A stretch of DNA of 64,000 nt from Gangjinia marincola (GCF_039523415.1 NZ_BAAAFG010000016.1:496001-560000); one strand, 5' to 3'; numbered from the stretch's first letter, positions 34,654 through 43,245 are shown. A program made the numbers and translations. Notes: generated from the letters alone by a model not told the origin.

Positions 34654-35673
34654 ATGAATAAAATAGAACCCATTAAGATCAGGCAAACATTCATTTTGTT
34701 GCTGATTGTTTTACTGTTTGCTATTATCTTTAACTACTTACTACCCTATTTAAGCGGAGTTCTTGGTGCAGTAACTTTTTATGTGCTCTTAGTGCGCTAT
34801 CAGCGTATGTTAGAAGTTAGAGGGTGGAAACCCTGGATCGCAGCCTCACTTTTAATTGTAATTTCTATTATCGTCATATTGGTTCCCGTAAGCTTGATCG
34901 TATTATTACTTTCTTCTAAAGTATCTAAGTTTATCAACAATTCTGAAAAAGTAGTTGAAGCAACTAAAAATTATATAGATCGATTTGAAGAATATATAGG
35001 ACCAAATTTTTCTCAAAACATTGACACACAGGAAATCACGGCATGGTTAAGTAATAATTTACAAGATTTTGCCGGTGGCACCTTTAATGCCTTGATCGCA
35101 ATAGGACTTTTATATTTTATGCTGTATTACATGCTTATTGAGCGAGACATTTGGACAAAAGCTTCACAAGCTTATATTCCTTTGAAAAAAGAAAACATTC
35201 TATTGATTGGACAAGAAGTAAGTGATTTGGTAAAGTCCAACGCAATAGGAATACCGTTAGTAGGAGTTATGCAAGGGATCGTTGCGTTAATTGGCTTTTG
35301 GATTTTTGGTGTTAGCGATCCATGGTTTTGGTTCGTAGTCACCTCTATTGGATCCATGATTCCTTTTGTAGGAACTGCTTTAGGTATTGTCCCAGTTACT
35401 ATTTTACTATTTGCACAAGGTGATAGTACTGAGGCTATTGGCATTCTTATTTATGGAGCCACTATTGTTAGCGCAACAGACAATTTATTTAGATTTTTAA
35501 TTCAAAAAAAACTTGCCGACTTACACCCTATGATTACGATTATCGGAGTAATCGTTGGTGTGCCCATTTTTGGATTTATTGGTTTAATTTTTGGTCCTTT
35601 ACTGGTAAGTCTATTTTTACTTTTGGTTCGAATTTATAGAAAAGAATACAGTAACACAAAAAATGTATTATGA
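34654..35673 (+). CDS. AI-2E family transporter (UPF0118/PerM type)
   Basis: A 339-residue inner-membrane protein with about eight membrane helices: pairs near 12-50 and 60-90, a soluble segment about 90-150, and a C-terminal bundle. The family motifs are the early double Pro-rich turn (LLPYLSG), GIPLVGVMQGIVALIGFWIFG and IPFVGTALGIVPVTILLFAQG. Members have been linked to autoinducer-2 or Na+/H+ exchange; the substrate here is not known. It overlaps the next start by four bases (ATGA), so the VOC gene is co-translated. Confidence 0.9.
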   Translation: MNKIEPIKIRQTFILLLIVLLFAIIFNYLLPYLSGVLGAVTFYVLLVRYQRMLEVRGWKPWIAASLLIVISIIVILVPVSLIVLLLSSKVSKFINNSEKVVEATKNYIDRFEEYIGPNFSQNIDTQEITAWLSNNLQDFAGGTFNALIAIGLLYFMLYYMLIERDIWTKASQAYIPLKKENILLIGQEVSDLVKSNAIGIPLVGVMQGIVALIGFWIFGVSDPWFWFVVTSIGSMIPFVGTALGIVPVTILLFAQGDSTEAIGILIYGATIVSATDNLFRFLIQKKLADLHPMITIIGVIVGVPIFGFIGLIFGPLLVSLFLLLVRIYRKEYSNTKNVL

Positions 35674-36092
35674 GCAACATGTTAACGCCGTTTCATCTGG
35701 CTATTCCTGTTTCAGAATTGGTGAAGAGTCGGGCTTTTTATCGTGACGTTTTAGGCTGTGAAGAAGGCCGAAGCAGTGATCATTGGGTGGACTTTAATTT
35801 CTTTGGTCATCAACTCGTAATCCACTTAAGCGAACAAAAACAATTGGAAGTTAAAAATCCAGTTGATGGTAAAGCAGTTCCTGTTCCTCATTTTGGAGTG
35901 ATACTTGCCTGGAAAGATTTTCACGCTTTCGCGGAAGATTTAAAGCAAAAGAACATCAACTTTGAAATTGAACCCCATGTACGTTTTGAAGGCAAAAAAG
36001 GAGAACAATCCACCATGTTTTTCTATGACCCCTGCGGAAACGTCTTAGAATTCAAAACATTTAAGGATATGAATCAGCTTTTTGAGGCTTAA
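35670..36092 (+). CDS. VOC-family glyoxalase/dioxygenase-like protein
   Basis: A 140-residue protein with two beta-alpha-beta-beta-beta modules typical of the vicinal oxygen chelate fold. Candidate metal ligands are His in PFHLAIPVSELVKSRAFYRDVLG and PVPHFGVILAW, and Glu in GNVLEFKTF. Flavobacterial relatives are annotated as glyoxalase-like; substrate unknown. The start overlaps the transporter stop by four bases, and the stop overlaps the convergent folD stop by four (36089-36092). Confidence 0.88.
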   Translation: MSNMLTPFHLAIPVSELVKSRAFYRDVLGCEEGRSSDHWVDFNFFGHQLVIHLSEQKQLEVKNPVDGKAVPVPHFGVILAWKDFHAFAEDLKQKNINFEIEPHVRFEGKKGEQSTMFFYDPCGNVLEFKTFKDMNQLFEA

Positions 36093-36991
36093 TCCATACT
36101 CTTTTTCTTAGCCGCTGCTCTATGTCTTTCTCTGGCCAAAAGTGTGTTCTTAAGCAACATTGCAATCGTCATTGGTCCTACACCACCGGGTACAGGCGTA
36201 ATGGCTGAAACTTTTTTAGATACCTGCTCAAAATCTACATCTCCAGTAATATAATAACCTCGTTCTCTGGATTCATCTGGCACACGTGTGATCCCCACGT
36301 CAATAATAACCGCATCGTCTTTAACCATTTCGGCTTTAAGGAAACCGGGGACACCAAGAGCGGTAATAATTATATCAGCCTGTGAGGTGATTTGAGTTAT
36401 GTTTTTGGTATGGCTATGTGTAAGCGTTACCGTAGAATTACCCGGGAAACCTTTTCTACCCATTAAAATACTCATAGGACGACCTACAATATGACTTCGG
36501 CCTATTACCACAGTATGTTTACCTTTAGTTTCTACATCATAGCGCTCCAGTAATTCTAGAATTCCAAATGGTGTTGCTGGAATAAACGTGCTCATATCCA
36601 AGGCCATTTTTCCAAAATTAGCCGGATGAAATCCATCTACATCCTTATCTGGATCTATTGCCAGGATTACTTCCTGAGTATCAATTTGTTTAGGAAGTGG
36701 AAGTTGAACAATGAAACCATCGATTTCATTATTTTGATTGAGCTCATCAATTTTATCCAGCAGCTCAATTTCGCTGGTAGTATTTGGCATTTTAATTAGT
36801 GTAGACTCAAAACCAACCCGTTCGCAAGAGCGCACTTTACTGCCAACATAAGTGAGACTCGCACCGTCATTTCCCACAATGATTGCTGCCAGATGAGGTA
36901 CTTTTTCACCTCGTTCTTTCATTTTATCTACTTCGGCTTTGATCTCATTTTTGATATCATTGCTTGCTTTTTTTCCGTCTAATACTGTCAT
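36089..36991 (-). CDS. folD: Methylenetetrahydrofolate dehydrogenase/cyclohydrolase
   Basis: A 300-residue bifunctional enzyme of one-carbon metabolism: NADP-dependent oxidation of 5,10-methylene-THF and hydrolysis to 10-formyl-THF. The catalytic Lys motif is in SLTYVGSKVRSCERVGFES, the folate site VQLPLPKQID and DGFHPANFG, then the Rossmann segment VIGRSHIVGRPMS and the end motif TPVPGGVGPMTIAMLL. It is on the strand of ffh but separated from it by a decayed gene. folE is in the same window. Confidence 0.96.
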   Translation of the reverse strand: MTVLDGKKASNDIKNEIKAEVDKMKERGEKVPHLAAIIVGNDGASLTYVGSKVRSCERVGFESTLIKMPNTTSEIELLDKIDELNQNNEIDGFIVQLPLPKQIDTQEVILAIDPDKDVDGFHPANFGKMALDMSTFIPATPFGILELLERYDVETKGKHTVVIGRSHIVGRPMSILMGRKGFPGNSTVTLTHSHTKNITQITSQADIIITALGVPGFLKAEMVKDDAVIIDVGITRVPDESRERGYYITGDVDFEQVSKKVSAITPVPGGVGPMTIAMLLKNTLLARERHRAAAKKKSMD

Positions 36992-37073
36992 ACGCTATGT
37001 ATAAATGAAATATGATTGTCAACAATCAAATTCCAAAAATTAATGTCCAAATTCCAAAAGCTTTTAAGTAGAA

Positions 37074-37432
37074 CTACGACTTTGAATTATCTAGTTCATT
37101 GATAATTTTGAACGTATTTTCCTCAGTTAATTTTATGTATCAATCAATTCATCAAAATCGTTTTCAAACGTGCTATTACCAACTTTTAGTAGTCTTAGTA
37201 CATACCTTCTTTCTTTAGCTTCTTTTCTAATTATTTTAAGTCAAAATATTAGATCTTTAGGACCTAACTTTTTATTTGCTTCAATATAATTTGCTCCTAC
37301 ACTAACATATGATTTTACTACCTGATTAGCATCCTCTATATTAGCTATAGAGTTTGGAATTTTCATTATAAGTTGTCTTACATCTCTTGCAAATTGAAAT
37401 GTTCTTTCTTCGAGATCAAAGGGCGTACTCAG
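37074..37432 (-). pseudogene. Decayed four-helix-bundle (23S rRNA-intervening/S23-like) protein gene
   Basis: Reading this stretch on the minus strand gives a clear homologue of the four-helix-bundle/S23 family: STPFDLEERTFQFARDV, then KIPNSIANIEDANQVVKSY, SVGANYIEANKKLGPKDLI, then LKIIRKEAKERRYVLRLL and later LTEENTFKIINELDNSKS. Three lesions make it non-functional: the expected ATG is CTG (37430-37432); a TGA stop (37241-37243) replaces what is probably an Arg codon; and a one-base frameshift lies near 37138-37143. The rest of the frame is well preserved, so the decay is fairly recent. It lies between ffh and folD, where it fills most of a 482-base gap. Confidence 0.85.
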
Positions 37433-37473
37433 TGCTTCTGGAATGTGGTATTTGAAAATTGAGATTTAGATCA

Positions 37474-38802
37474 TTACCTCATCCCCTGCATCATTTGCAT
37501 CATTTTCTTACCGCCCCCACCTTGCATCATTTTCATCATTTTACCCATTTGATTAAACTGTTTTAGCAACTGGTTCACTTCTTGTACAGATGTTCCCGAT
37601 CCTTTCGCCACTCGTTTTTTTCTACTGGCATTTAATATGTGAGGTTGTGAACGCTCTTTTGGGGTCATGGAATGAATGATCGCTTCGATTCCCTTGAATG
37701 CGTCATCATCAATATCCATATTCTTCATCATTTTACCAGCACCGGGAATCATTCCCATGAGGTCTTTCATATTCCCCATTTTTTTAACCTGCTGGATTTG
37801 TTTTAAAAAGTCATCAAAGCCAAACTGATCCTTTGCAATCTTCTTTTGCAGCTTACGTGCCTCCTCTTCATCAAACTGCTCTTGTGCGCGTTCAACAAGA
37901 GAAACCACATCACCCATACCCAAGATACGATCTGCCATTCGCGAAGGATAGAATACATCGATGGCTTCCATCTTTTCACCTGTACCAATGAACTTAATGG
38001 GTTTATTTACAACAGATTTAATAGAAATTGCTGCACCACCTCGTGTATCGCCATCTAGCTTTGTAAGAATGACACCATCAAAATTAAGCACATCGTTAAA
38101 TGCCTTTGCCGTATTTACAGCATCCTGACCGGTCATTGAATCAACGACAAATAAGGTTTCTTGGGGCTGTATGGCTTTATGAATAGTAGAAATCTCGGTC
38201 ATCATGACTTCATCTACTGCTAAACGACCTGCGGTATCAATAATGACCACATTAAATCCGTTTGTTTTAGCGTGGGCAATACCGGCCTGAGCAATTGCCA
38301 CAGGGTCATTAGTTAATTTATCACTATATACCTCAACACCAATTTGATCTCCTACTACGTGCAACTGATTAATTGCAGCAGGACGATAAACATCACAGGC
38401 TACCAAAAGTGGTTTTTTGGATTTTTTTGTCTTAAGAAAGTTAGCCAGTTTTCCTGAAAATGTAGTTTTACCAGAACCCTGTAGACCAGACATTAGTATT
38501 ACTGATGGATTACCTGAAAGGTTAATTCCTTCGGCATCACCACCCATGAGCTCTGTAAGCTCATCTTTGACAATTTTTACTAAGAGCTGACCCGGCTTTA
38601 ATGATTTGAGTACATCCTGTCCCAGCGCTTTCTCTTTTACCGTAGCAGTAAAGTCCTTAGCTATTTTATAATTAACATCTGCATCAACCAGCGCTCTTCT
38701 AATTTCTTTTAATGTTTCGGCAACATTAACCTCGGTAATACTACCGTGACCTTTTAATATATGTAATGCTTTATCTAACTTATCACTTAAATTATCGAAC
38801 AT
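37474..38802 (-). CDS. ffh: Signal recognition particle protein
   Basis: A 442-residue GTPase that, with 4.5S RNA, brings nascent membrane proteins to the SRP receptor. The N domain is followed by the G domain with GLQGSGKTTFSGKLA, VIIDTAGR and TKLDGDTRGGAA. The Met-rich M domain (about 300-442) ends in repeated Met (MMKMMQGGGGKKMMQMMQGMR). Length is normal. Upstream it is 90 bases from blh, which runs the same way; no terminator is obvious between. Confidence 0.97.
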   Translation of the reverse strand: MFDNLSDKLDKALHILKGHGSITEVNVAETLKEIRRALVDADVNYKIAKDFTATVKEKALGQDVLKSLKPGQLLVKIVKDELTELMGGDAEGINLSGNPSVILMSGLQGSGKTTFSGKLANFLKTKKSKKPLLVACDVYRPAAINQLHVVGDQIGVEVYSDKLTNDPVAIAQAGIAHAKTNGFNVVIIDTAGRLAVDEVMMTEISTIHKAIQPQETLFVVDSMTGQDAVNTAKAFNDVLNFDGVILTKLDGDTRGGAAISIKSVVNKPIKFIGTGEKMEAIDVFYPSRMADRILGMGDVVSLVERAQEQFDEEEARKLQKKIAKDQFGFDDFLKQIQQVKKMGNMKDLMGMIPGAGKMMKNMDIDDDAFKGIEAIIHSMTPKERSQPHILNASRKKRVAKGSGTSVQEVNQLLKQFNQMGKMMKMMQGGGGKKMMQMMQGMR

Positions 38803-38892
38803 AGGGAATCATCAATAGGTGTTACATTTTACTAAGTAAATCAAGCTCCAAAGGTAAGAATTTCTAAAGAGATAGACCGTTGAATTATGCGC

Positions 38893-39801
38893 TTACTCTT
38901 GTTGCTTAATTTTACTAACAATAAACACATGGGGTAGCGTAATTGCAGCTAAAAATGAAAAGAAAACAGCTAGAAAAAAATCTTCATATTGCTGAATGCT
39001 TATCGAAAAAAGTATTAGACCCAAAACAGAAACTAACCAAAACACGAAGGCTTGGCTAATGTATTTCTTTAGTGATCTGACCGAAACTTTTCCATAAAGA
39101 TAGACCAGTTGATCTCGCATTGAGGGAATACTATGCCATAAAACAAAGTAGACCGCAAACGAAAATAAAAGACTGGAATAATTAAAAAGAATTGCCAATG
39201 TCACCAGTATAAGAACTTCCCGAATAATTATCTGCCAACTTAACCTATATTCTTTTAAGTGGATGTAAAGAGTTTGAAGAAACAGTAATAGAAATGACAC
39301 AGCCAATCCATAAAAAAAATAACCCTCATTCAATCTCAATCCAGTCATTTGTTCTATTATTTTTATTGTAGATTCACTGTTGAAATAAAAAATCATCATA
39401 AAGATGACAAATCCATAAATTAGATACAACATATATCTAAGTGTATTCCCTATCAAATCAAGCACTGCCGCTAAATGTTGCTCTCCAAAGTGAATTGCAC
39501 TTATAAAAACAAAGAAAAGAAGTCCAAGCGTGGGTAAAAAATAGAATACTGCCGCAAATAATAGGATAATTGAAGTGTAATAAAAGATAGCTTTTAGACT
39601 TGAAAACGATCGGTTTTTAATTTCAGATTGTCTATTTATTAACATAATATCATTTGCTCCATGAAGCAATCCAATTGTTAATACAACTCCTAAACCAATA
39701 TAATTTAACAGTGCTGAGGGCACAAAAACACTAGCCACAAGACAAACTAAAGTTATTATTAGATTGTTAATTTGAATGTTAAATTTTTGTAGGAATATCA
39801 T
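38893..39801 (-). CDS. blh: Beta-carotene 15,15'-dioxygenase, Brp/Blh family
   Basis: A 302-residue membrane protein with about eight helices that cleaves beta-carotene into two retinal molecules, the chromophore for the adjacent proteorhodopsin. Histidines in the family pattern are His47 (LLHGANDIML), His104 (AIHFGEQHL), His223 (LWHSIPSMRD) and His291 (TLPHVF). The His47-His104 spacing of 57 equals that of the two N-terminal iron ligands recalled for marine Blh (His21, His78). In that protein a second His follows the third ligand by four; here the residue is Ser227. Carotenoid-synthesis genes are not in this window, so beta-carotene must be made elsewhere. It is divergent from the rhodopsin gene across 91 bases. 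Confidence 0.92.
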   Translation of the reverse strand: MIFLQKFNIQINNLIITLVCLVASVFVPSALLNYIGLGVVLTIGLLHGANDIMLINRQSEIKNRSFSSLKAIFYYTSIILLFAAVFYFLPTLGLLFFVFISAIHFGEQHLAAVLDLIGNTLRYMLYLIYGFVIFMMIFYFNSESTIKIIEQMTGLRLNEGYFFYGLAVSFLLLFLQTLYIHLKEYRLSWQIIIREVLILVTLAILFNYSSLLFSFAVYFVLWHSIPSMRDQLVYLYGKVSVRSLKKYISQAFVFWLVSVLGLILFSISIQQYEDFFLAVFFSFLAAITLPHVFIVSKIKQQE

Positions 39802-39828
39802 TTTGTTTAATGAAAAATGTTAAAGCCT

Positions 39829-39870
39829 AAACAAACTATTATTTGTTTGCTTAAATTAGCACTATTAATA
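39829..39870. promoter_or_regulatory. Inverted repeat and candidate promoter between blh and proteorhodopsin
   Basis: AAACAAA/TTTGTTT arms (39829-39835 with 39842-39848), six-base spacer, sit near the middle of the 91-base divergent region. On the plus strand TTTG (39842-39845) is followed after 17 bases by TATTAATA (39863-39870), a partial match to TTTG-N17-TAnnTTTG. The layout would allow one regulator to control both genes. The elements are AT-rich and could arise by chance. Confidence 0.35.
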
Positions 39871-39892
39871 ACCAAAAAATTTCCACAAAACT

Positions 39893-40645
39893 ATGGAAAA
39901 ATTATCCTATCTAATTGCACTAGTGCCTAAAATGGATCCGACGGATTATGTTGGATTTACCTTTTTTATAGGTTGTATGGCCATGATGGCAGCATCTGCT
40001 TTCTTCTTTTTATCGTTAAGTCAATTTAATCCAAAATGGAGAACTTCAATACTGGTTTCAGGATTGATTACATTTATTGCTGCAGTACATTATTTTTACA
40101 TGAGAGATTATTGGATCTCTAACATGGAGTCACCTGTATTTTTTAGATACGTTGACTGGATTTTAACCGTTCCACTCATGTGCGTTGAATTTTATTTAAT
40201 TCTCAAAGTAGCCGGAGCTAAACAATCTTTACTATGGAAAATGATTTTCTATTCTGTAGGTATGTTAGTAACGGGATACATAGGTGAAGCTATTTATGGA
40301 GATGAAACTCAAAGTTGGATTTGGGGATTAATTTCAGGTATTTTCTACTTCTTAATCGTGTATGAAATATGGCTTGGTAGTGCTAAGAAATTGGCAGAAT
40401 CTGCTGGAGGTCACGTATTAAGAGCTCACAAAATCTTGTGTTGGTTTGTACTTGTAGGTTGGGCAATCTATCCAGTAGGGTATATTGCAGGAACTGAGGG
40501 TGGACTATTTGGAGTACCAATGTTCCAAGATTTGTCAATGGACGTAATCTACAATATTGGTGACGCTATCAACAAGATAGGTTTTGGGCTTGTTATATAT
40601 AGTCTTGCTTCTGCTGTAATGGCCGAAAAAGAATCGCACGCATAA
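39893..40645 (+). CDS. Proteorhodopsin, green-type proton pump
   Basis: A 250-residue seven-helix microbial rhodopsin. The retinal Schiff-base Lys is Lys228 (NIGDAINKIGFG). In helix C the sequence RYVDWILTVPLMCVEFYL gives the DTE triad Asp88, Thr92, Glu99 (97, 101, 108 in the reference green proteorhodopsin), so it is an outward H+ pump, not the NDQ sodium pump. The counter-ion partner His66 is present. The colour-tuning site (105 in the reference) is Met96, which fits green absorption and is typical of flavobacteria. A short N-terminal extracellular stretch is seen. The gene has its own strong terminator. Retinal comes from blh next door. No pump partner is needed: it energises ATP synthesis and transport by proton-motive force. 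Confidence 0.97.
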   Translation: MEKLSYLIALVPKMDPTDYVGFTFFIGCMAMMAASAFFFLSLSQFNPKWRTSILVSGLITFIAAVHYFYMRDYWISNMESPVFFRYVDWILTVPLMCVEFYLILKVAGAKQSLLWKMIFYSVGMLVTGYIGEAIYGDETQSWIWGLISGIFYFLIVYEIWLGSAKKLAESAGGHVLRAHKILCWFVLVGWAIYPVGYIAGTEGGLFGVPMFQDLSMDVIYNIGDAINKIGFGLVIYSLASAVMAEKESHA

Positions 40646-40667
40646 TTTTTCCAATATTTATATATTG

Positions 40668-40700
40668 AAAAGAGTCTGGCAGTTGCCAGACTCTTTTTTT
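40668..40700 (+). terminator. Terminator between proteorhodopsin and argS
   Basis: AAAAGAGTCTGGCA/TGCCAGACTCTTTT stem (40668-40681 with 40684-40697) followed by a T run to 40700, immediately before the argS stop codon. It may terminate both genes. Confidence 0.9.
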
Positions 40701-42482
40701 TCACATACGCTCTGGCACTTCAATTCCTAGCATCGCTAAAGCTTCTTTGATTACTTGAGCCGTTTTATTTGCTAGTAATACCCTAAATGAGGATTCTTCA
40801 GGGGAAGCAGTTCCTAATATAGGAACATTTTGATAAAAGGAATTAAAAGACTTGACCAGTTCATAGGTGTAATTTGCAATTATCGCAGGACTGTGCTGCT
40901 CTGCTGCTTGTTGTACAGCATCTGGAAATACCTCCAATTGCTTAATAACGTCACGCTCTTTTACATGTAATTCATCTAGTTGCCCAGTACTTTGAATAAT
41001 GTTTTGTTCTTTTGCTTTTCTAAGAATAGATTGAATTCTAGCATAGGTATATTGAATGAATGGCCCTGTGTTTCCTTGAAAGTCAACAGACTCTTCTGGA
41101 TTGAAAAGAATAGTTTTTTTAGGATCTACTTTTAAAATATAATACTTAAGTGCTCCCAGTCCAATAACATGATATAATTCTTGTTTTTGTCTTAGGGTAT
41201 AGCCATCTAGTTTTCCTAATTCTGAAGAAATTTTTTCAGCAGTCCGTTCCATTTCCTTAATTAAATCATCTGCATCAACCACAGTTCCTTCTCTGCTTTT
41301 CATTTTACCCGAAGGTAGGTCAACCATACCATAACTTAGATGATGTAAATGATCTGCCCAACTGTATCCCAATTTCTTTAAAATTAAAAAAAGTACTTTA
41401 AAATGGTAGTCCTGTTCGTTACCTACCGTATATACCATCCCGTTAATATCTGGATGATCTTTTACCCGCTGTACCGCAGTACCAAGATCTTGGGTCATAT
41501 ACACAGCAGTACCATCAGATCGCAGTACTAATTTTTCATCCAATCCCTCTGCTGTAAGATCACACCACACAGAGTTGTCTTCTTTCTTAAAAAAAACTCC
41601 TTTTGCAAGACCTTCTTCTATGATGTCCTTGCCTAGGAGATAGGTGTCACTTTCATAGTAATACGAGTCAAAGTCAACTCCAAGATTTTTATAGGTCTCT
41701 TCAAAGCCGCCATAGACCCAGCCGTTCATCTTTTTCCAAAGTGCTACTGTTTCTTGTTCGCCAGCTTCCCATTTCAATAGCATTTGTTGGGCTTCAAGAA
41801 GTAAAGGGGCTTTCTTTTTGGCTTCATCTTCGGCAATTCCATCAGCGATCATCGCTTGAATTTCAGTTTTATACTCCTTGTCGAATTTTACATAGTATTT
41901 CCCAACAAAATGATCACCTTTCATTCCGGTGGATTGTGGTGTTTCTCCATTACCAAATTTCTTCCAGGCCAGCATTGATTTGCATATATGAATCCCGCGG
42001 TCATTAATAATTTGAGTTTTGTATACATTTTTCCCGCTGGCTTTAATAATTTCCGCGACAGCGTAACCCAACAGATTATTTCTAATATGCCCTAGATGAA
42101 GAGGTTTATTTGTATTGGGTGATGAATATTCAACCATTACCGCTTCCTTAGAACCATAAGATTGTTGTATCCCGTACTTCTCTTCGCCAGATATTTTAGA
42201 CAAGACGTCAATATAATATTGATCTGTCAACTCTAGATTTAAAAATCCTTTTATCACATTAAATCCAGATACCTCATCCATGTGCTCTAGTACGTAAGCG
42301 CCAAGCTCATTCCCTAAGGTCACAGGATTAGTCTTCACATGACGTAACATGGGAAATACTACCACAGTAATATCTCCGTCAAACTCTTTGCGAGTAGGTT
42401 GCAATTCTATTTGCTCCACATCAACTTGATGAAGTTTTTTAAGTCCTTGTTGAACACAAGAAACGAGATCAGACTGGATCAT
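40701..42482 (-). CDS. argS: Arginyl-tRNA synthetase
   Basis: A 593-residue class I synthetase. The N-terminal additional domain 1 (tRNA D-loop binding) precedes the HIGH-like motif SSPNTNKPLHLGHIRNNLLG; then FHLSYGMVDLPSGKMKSREGTVV for the KMSK-like loop, and the DALR anticodon-binding domain (FIQYTYARIQSILRK). The frame can be extended to 42515, but that segment contains the TATCTTTG promoter box, so ATG 42482 (MIQSDLVSCVQQ) is used. It sits between the shared terminator and its own promoter. Confidence 0.96.
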   Translation of the reverse strand: MIQSDLVSCVQQGLKKLHQVDVEQIELQPTRKEFDGDITVVVFPMLRHVKTNPVTLGNELGAYVLEHMDEVSGFNVIKGFLNLELTDQYYIDVLSKISGEEKYGIQQSYGSKEAVMVEYSSPNTNKPLHLGHIRNNLLGYAVAEIIKASGKNVYKTQIINDRGIHICKSMLAWKKFGNGETPQSTGMKGDHFVGKYYVKFDKEYKTEIQAMIADGIAEDEAKKKAPLLLEAQQMLLKWEAGEQETVALWKKMNGWVYGGFEETYKNLGVDFDSYYYESDTYLLGKDIIEEGLAKGVFFKKEDNSVWCDLTAEGLDEKLVLRSDGTAVYMTQDLGTAVQRVKDHPDINGMVYTVGNEQDYHFKVLFLILKKLGYSWADHLHHLSYGMVDLPSGKMKSREGTVVDADDLIKEMERTAEKISSELGKLDGYTLRQKQELYHVIGLGALKYYILKVDPKKTILFNPEESVDFQGNTGPFIQYTYARIQSILRKAKEQNIIQSTGQLDELHVKERDVIKQLEVFPDAVQQAAEQHSPAIIANYTYELVKSFNSFYQNVPILGTASPEESSFRVLLANKTAQVIKEALAMLGIEVPERM

Positions 42483-42501
42483 AGGTCGAAGATTTAAGGC
42501 G

Positions 42502-42509
42502 CAAAGATA
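42502..42509 (-). promoter_or_regulatory. -7 element for argS
   Basis: Exact TATCTTTG on the minus strand, 20 bases before the ATG at 42482. It shows that the upstream in-frame ATG at 42515 cannot be the start of this transcript. No -33 TTTG is seen. Confidence 0.6.
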
Positions 42510-42571
42510 CTCCAAAAATTACGTTAAGATCATCTTGTGAGATAGAGAAATCGCTATCTTTAACAAAAAAG

Positions 42572-43003
42572 ATGCTCCTTAACATTTCTTATAACAGACC
42601 AGATATCAAGGCTAAAATTGATGCCGAGGTTGGTGCTACATTCAACCTTTTGGATCGATTTAAATTAGGAGGAATAGGTAGCGGTAAATTATTTATTACA
42701 TCTACTAGTATTGATATTCATAATTTGTTAGTGCTGGACAATAATATAAACACCTGTGGGATTGAACTTAGGCCTAACGGAATTATCGTGAGCTTTAGAT
42801 CATTGCTAGAGACCTATGCCCTAGTGATTCCTTTCTATAAACTAAACATTTATAAGGGTAAAGCCGAAGAATATTCTATTTATCGGGATCAATATTTTAT
42901 TAAAATCAAAGCCTTACAAAAAGATAAGCGTACGCATCAATTTATGAAGAAGGTATTGGACTACAAACTAACCAAGGCGCCAACAAATGTTGACGATCTT
43001 TAA
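42572..43003 (+). CDS. Conserved hypothetical protein
   Basis: I do not recognise a named family. The 143-residue product has no signal peptide and no long hydrophobic stretch. It looks alpha/beta with a beta-rich middle (GGIGSGKLFITSTSIDIHNLLVLD; NGIIVSFRSLLETYALVIPFYKLNIY) and a basic C-terminal helix (KALQKDKRTHQFMKKVLDYKL). The strand pattern resembles small PH-like or YcxB-like domains, but this is a guess. A TATCTTTA element (42556-42563) lies just upstream. It ends one base before the convergent small membrane protein. Confidence 0.7.
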   Translation: MLLNISYNRPDIKAKIDAEVGATFNLLDRFKLGGIGSGKLFITSTSIDIHNLLVLDNNINTCGIELRPNGIIVSFRSLLETYALVIPFYKLNIYKGKAEEYSIYRDQYFIKIKALQKDKRTHQFMKKVLDYKLTKAPTNVDDL

Positions 43004-43186
43004 TCATTTTCTATTAAATGCAAGACCACAAATGAAGACAAATAGCCCCAGGACTATGACCGCTAAGTCTTGCGTAATTGCTACTTGAGAAACCTTTAAA
43101 AGATTAGGGAAAAGCATTCGTGCCAACCCATAAACTAATAGTACCGCCCCTAAAGTCAGTAGTACATATTTTAAAAAGTTTTGCAT
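43004..43186 (-). CDS. Small two-helix membrane protein
   Basis: A 60-residue product MQNFLKYVLLTLGAVLLVYG... with two hydrophobic segments (about 6-26 and 37-56) and a lysine-terminated end (FNRK). Likely an inner-membrane protein of unknown role. The frame reaches a further ATG at 43201; 43186 is preferred as it begins at the first helix. Its stop abuts the stop of the convergent hypothetical gene. Confidence 0.6.
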   Translation of the reverse strand: MQNFLKYVLLTLGAVLLVYGLARMLFPNLLKVSQVAITQDLAVIVLGLFVFICGLAFNRK

Positions 43187-43245
43187 AGATGTAAGGTACA
43201 AAGACTAAATAAACATAAAAAAACTAACTCTATTAACTTGACTAC

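Noticed and set aside
36992..37073. Possible continuation of the pseudogene or a small RNA between the folD start and the pseudogene stop
   Set aside because: Only AT-rich sequence with a short AAATTCCAAAA duplication; no hairpin or frame.
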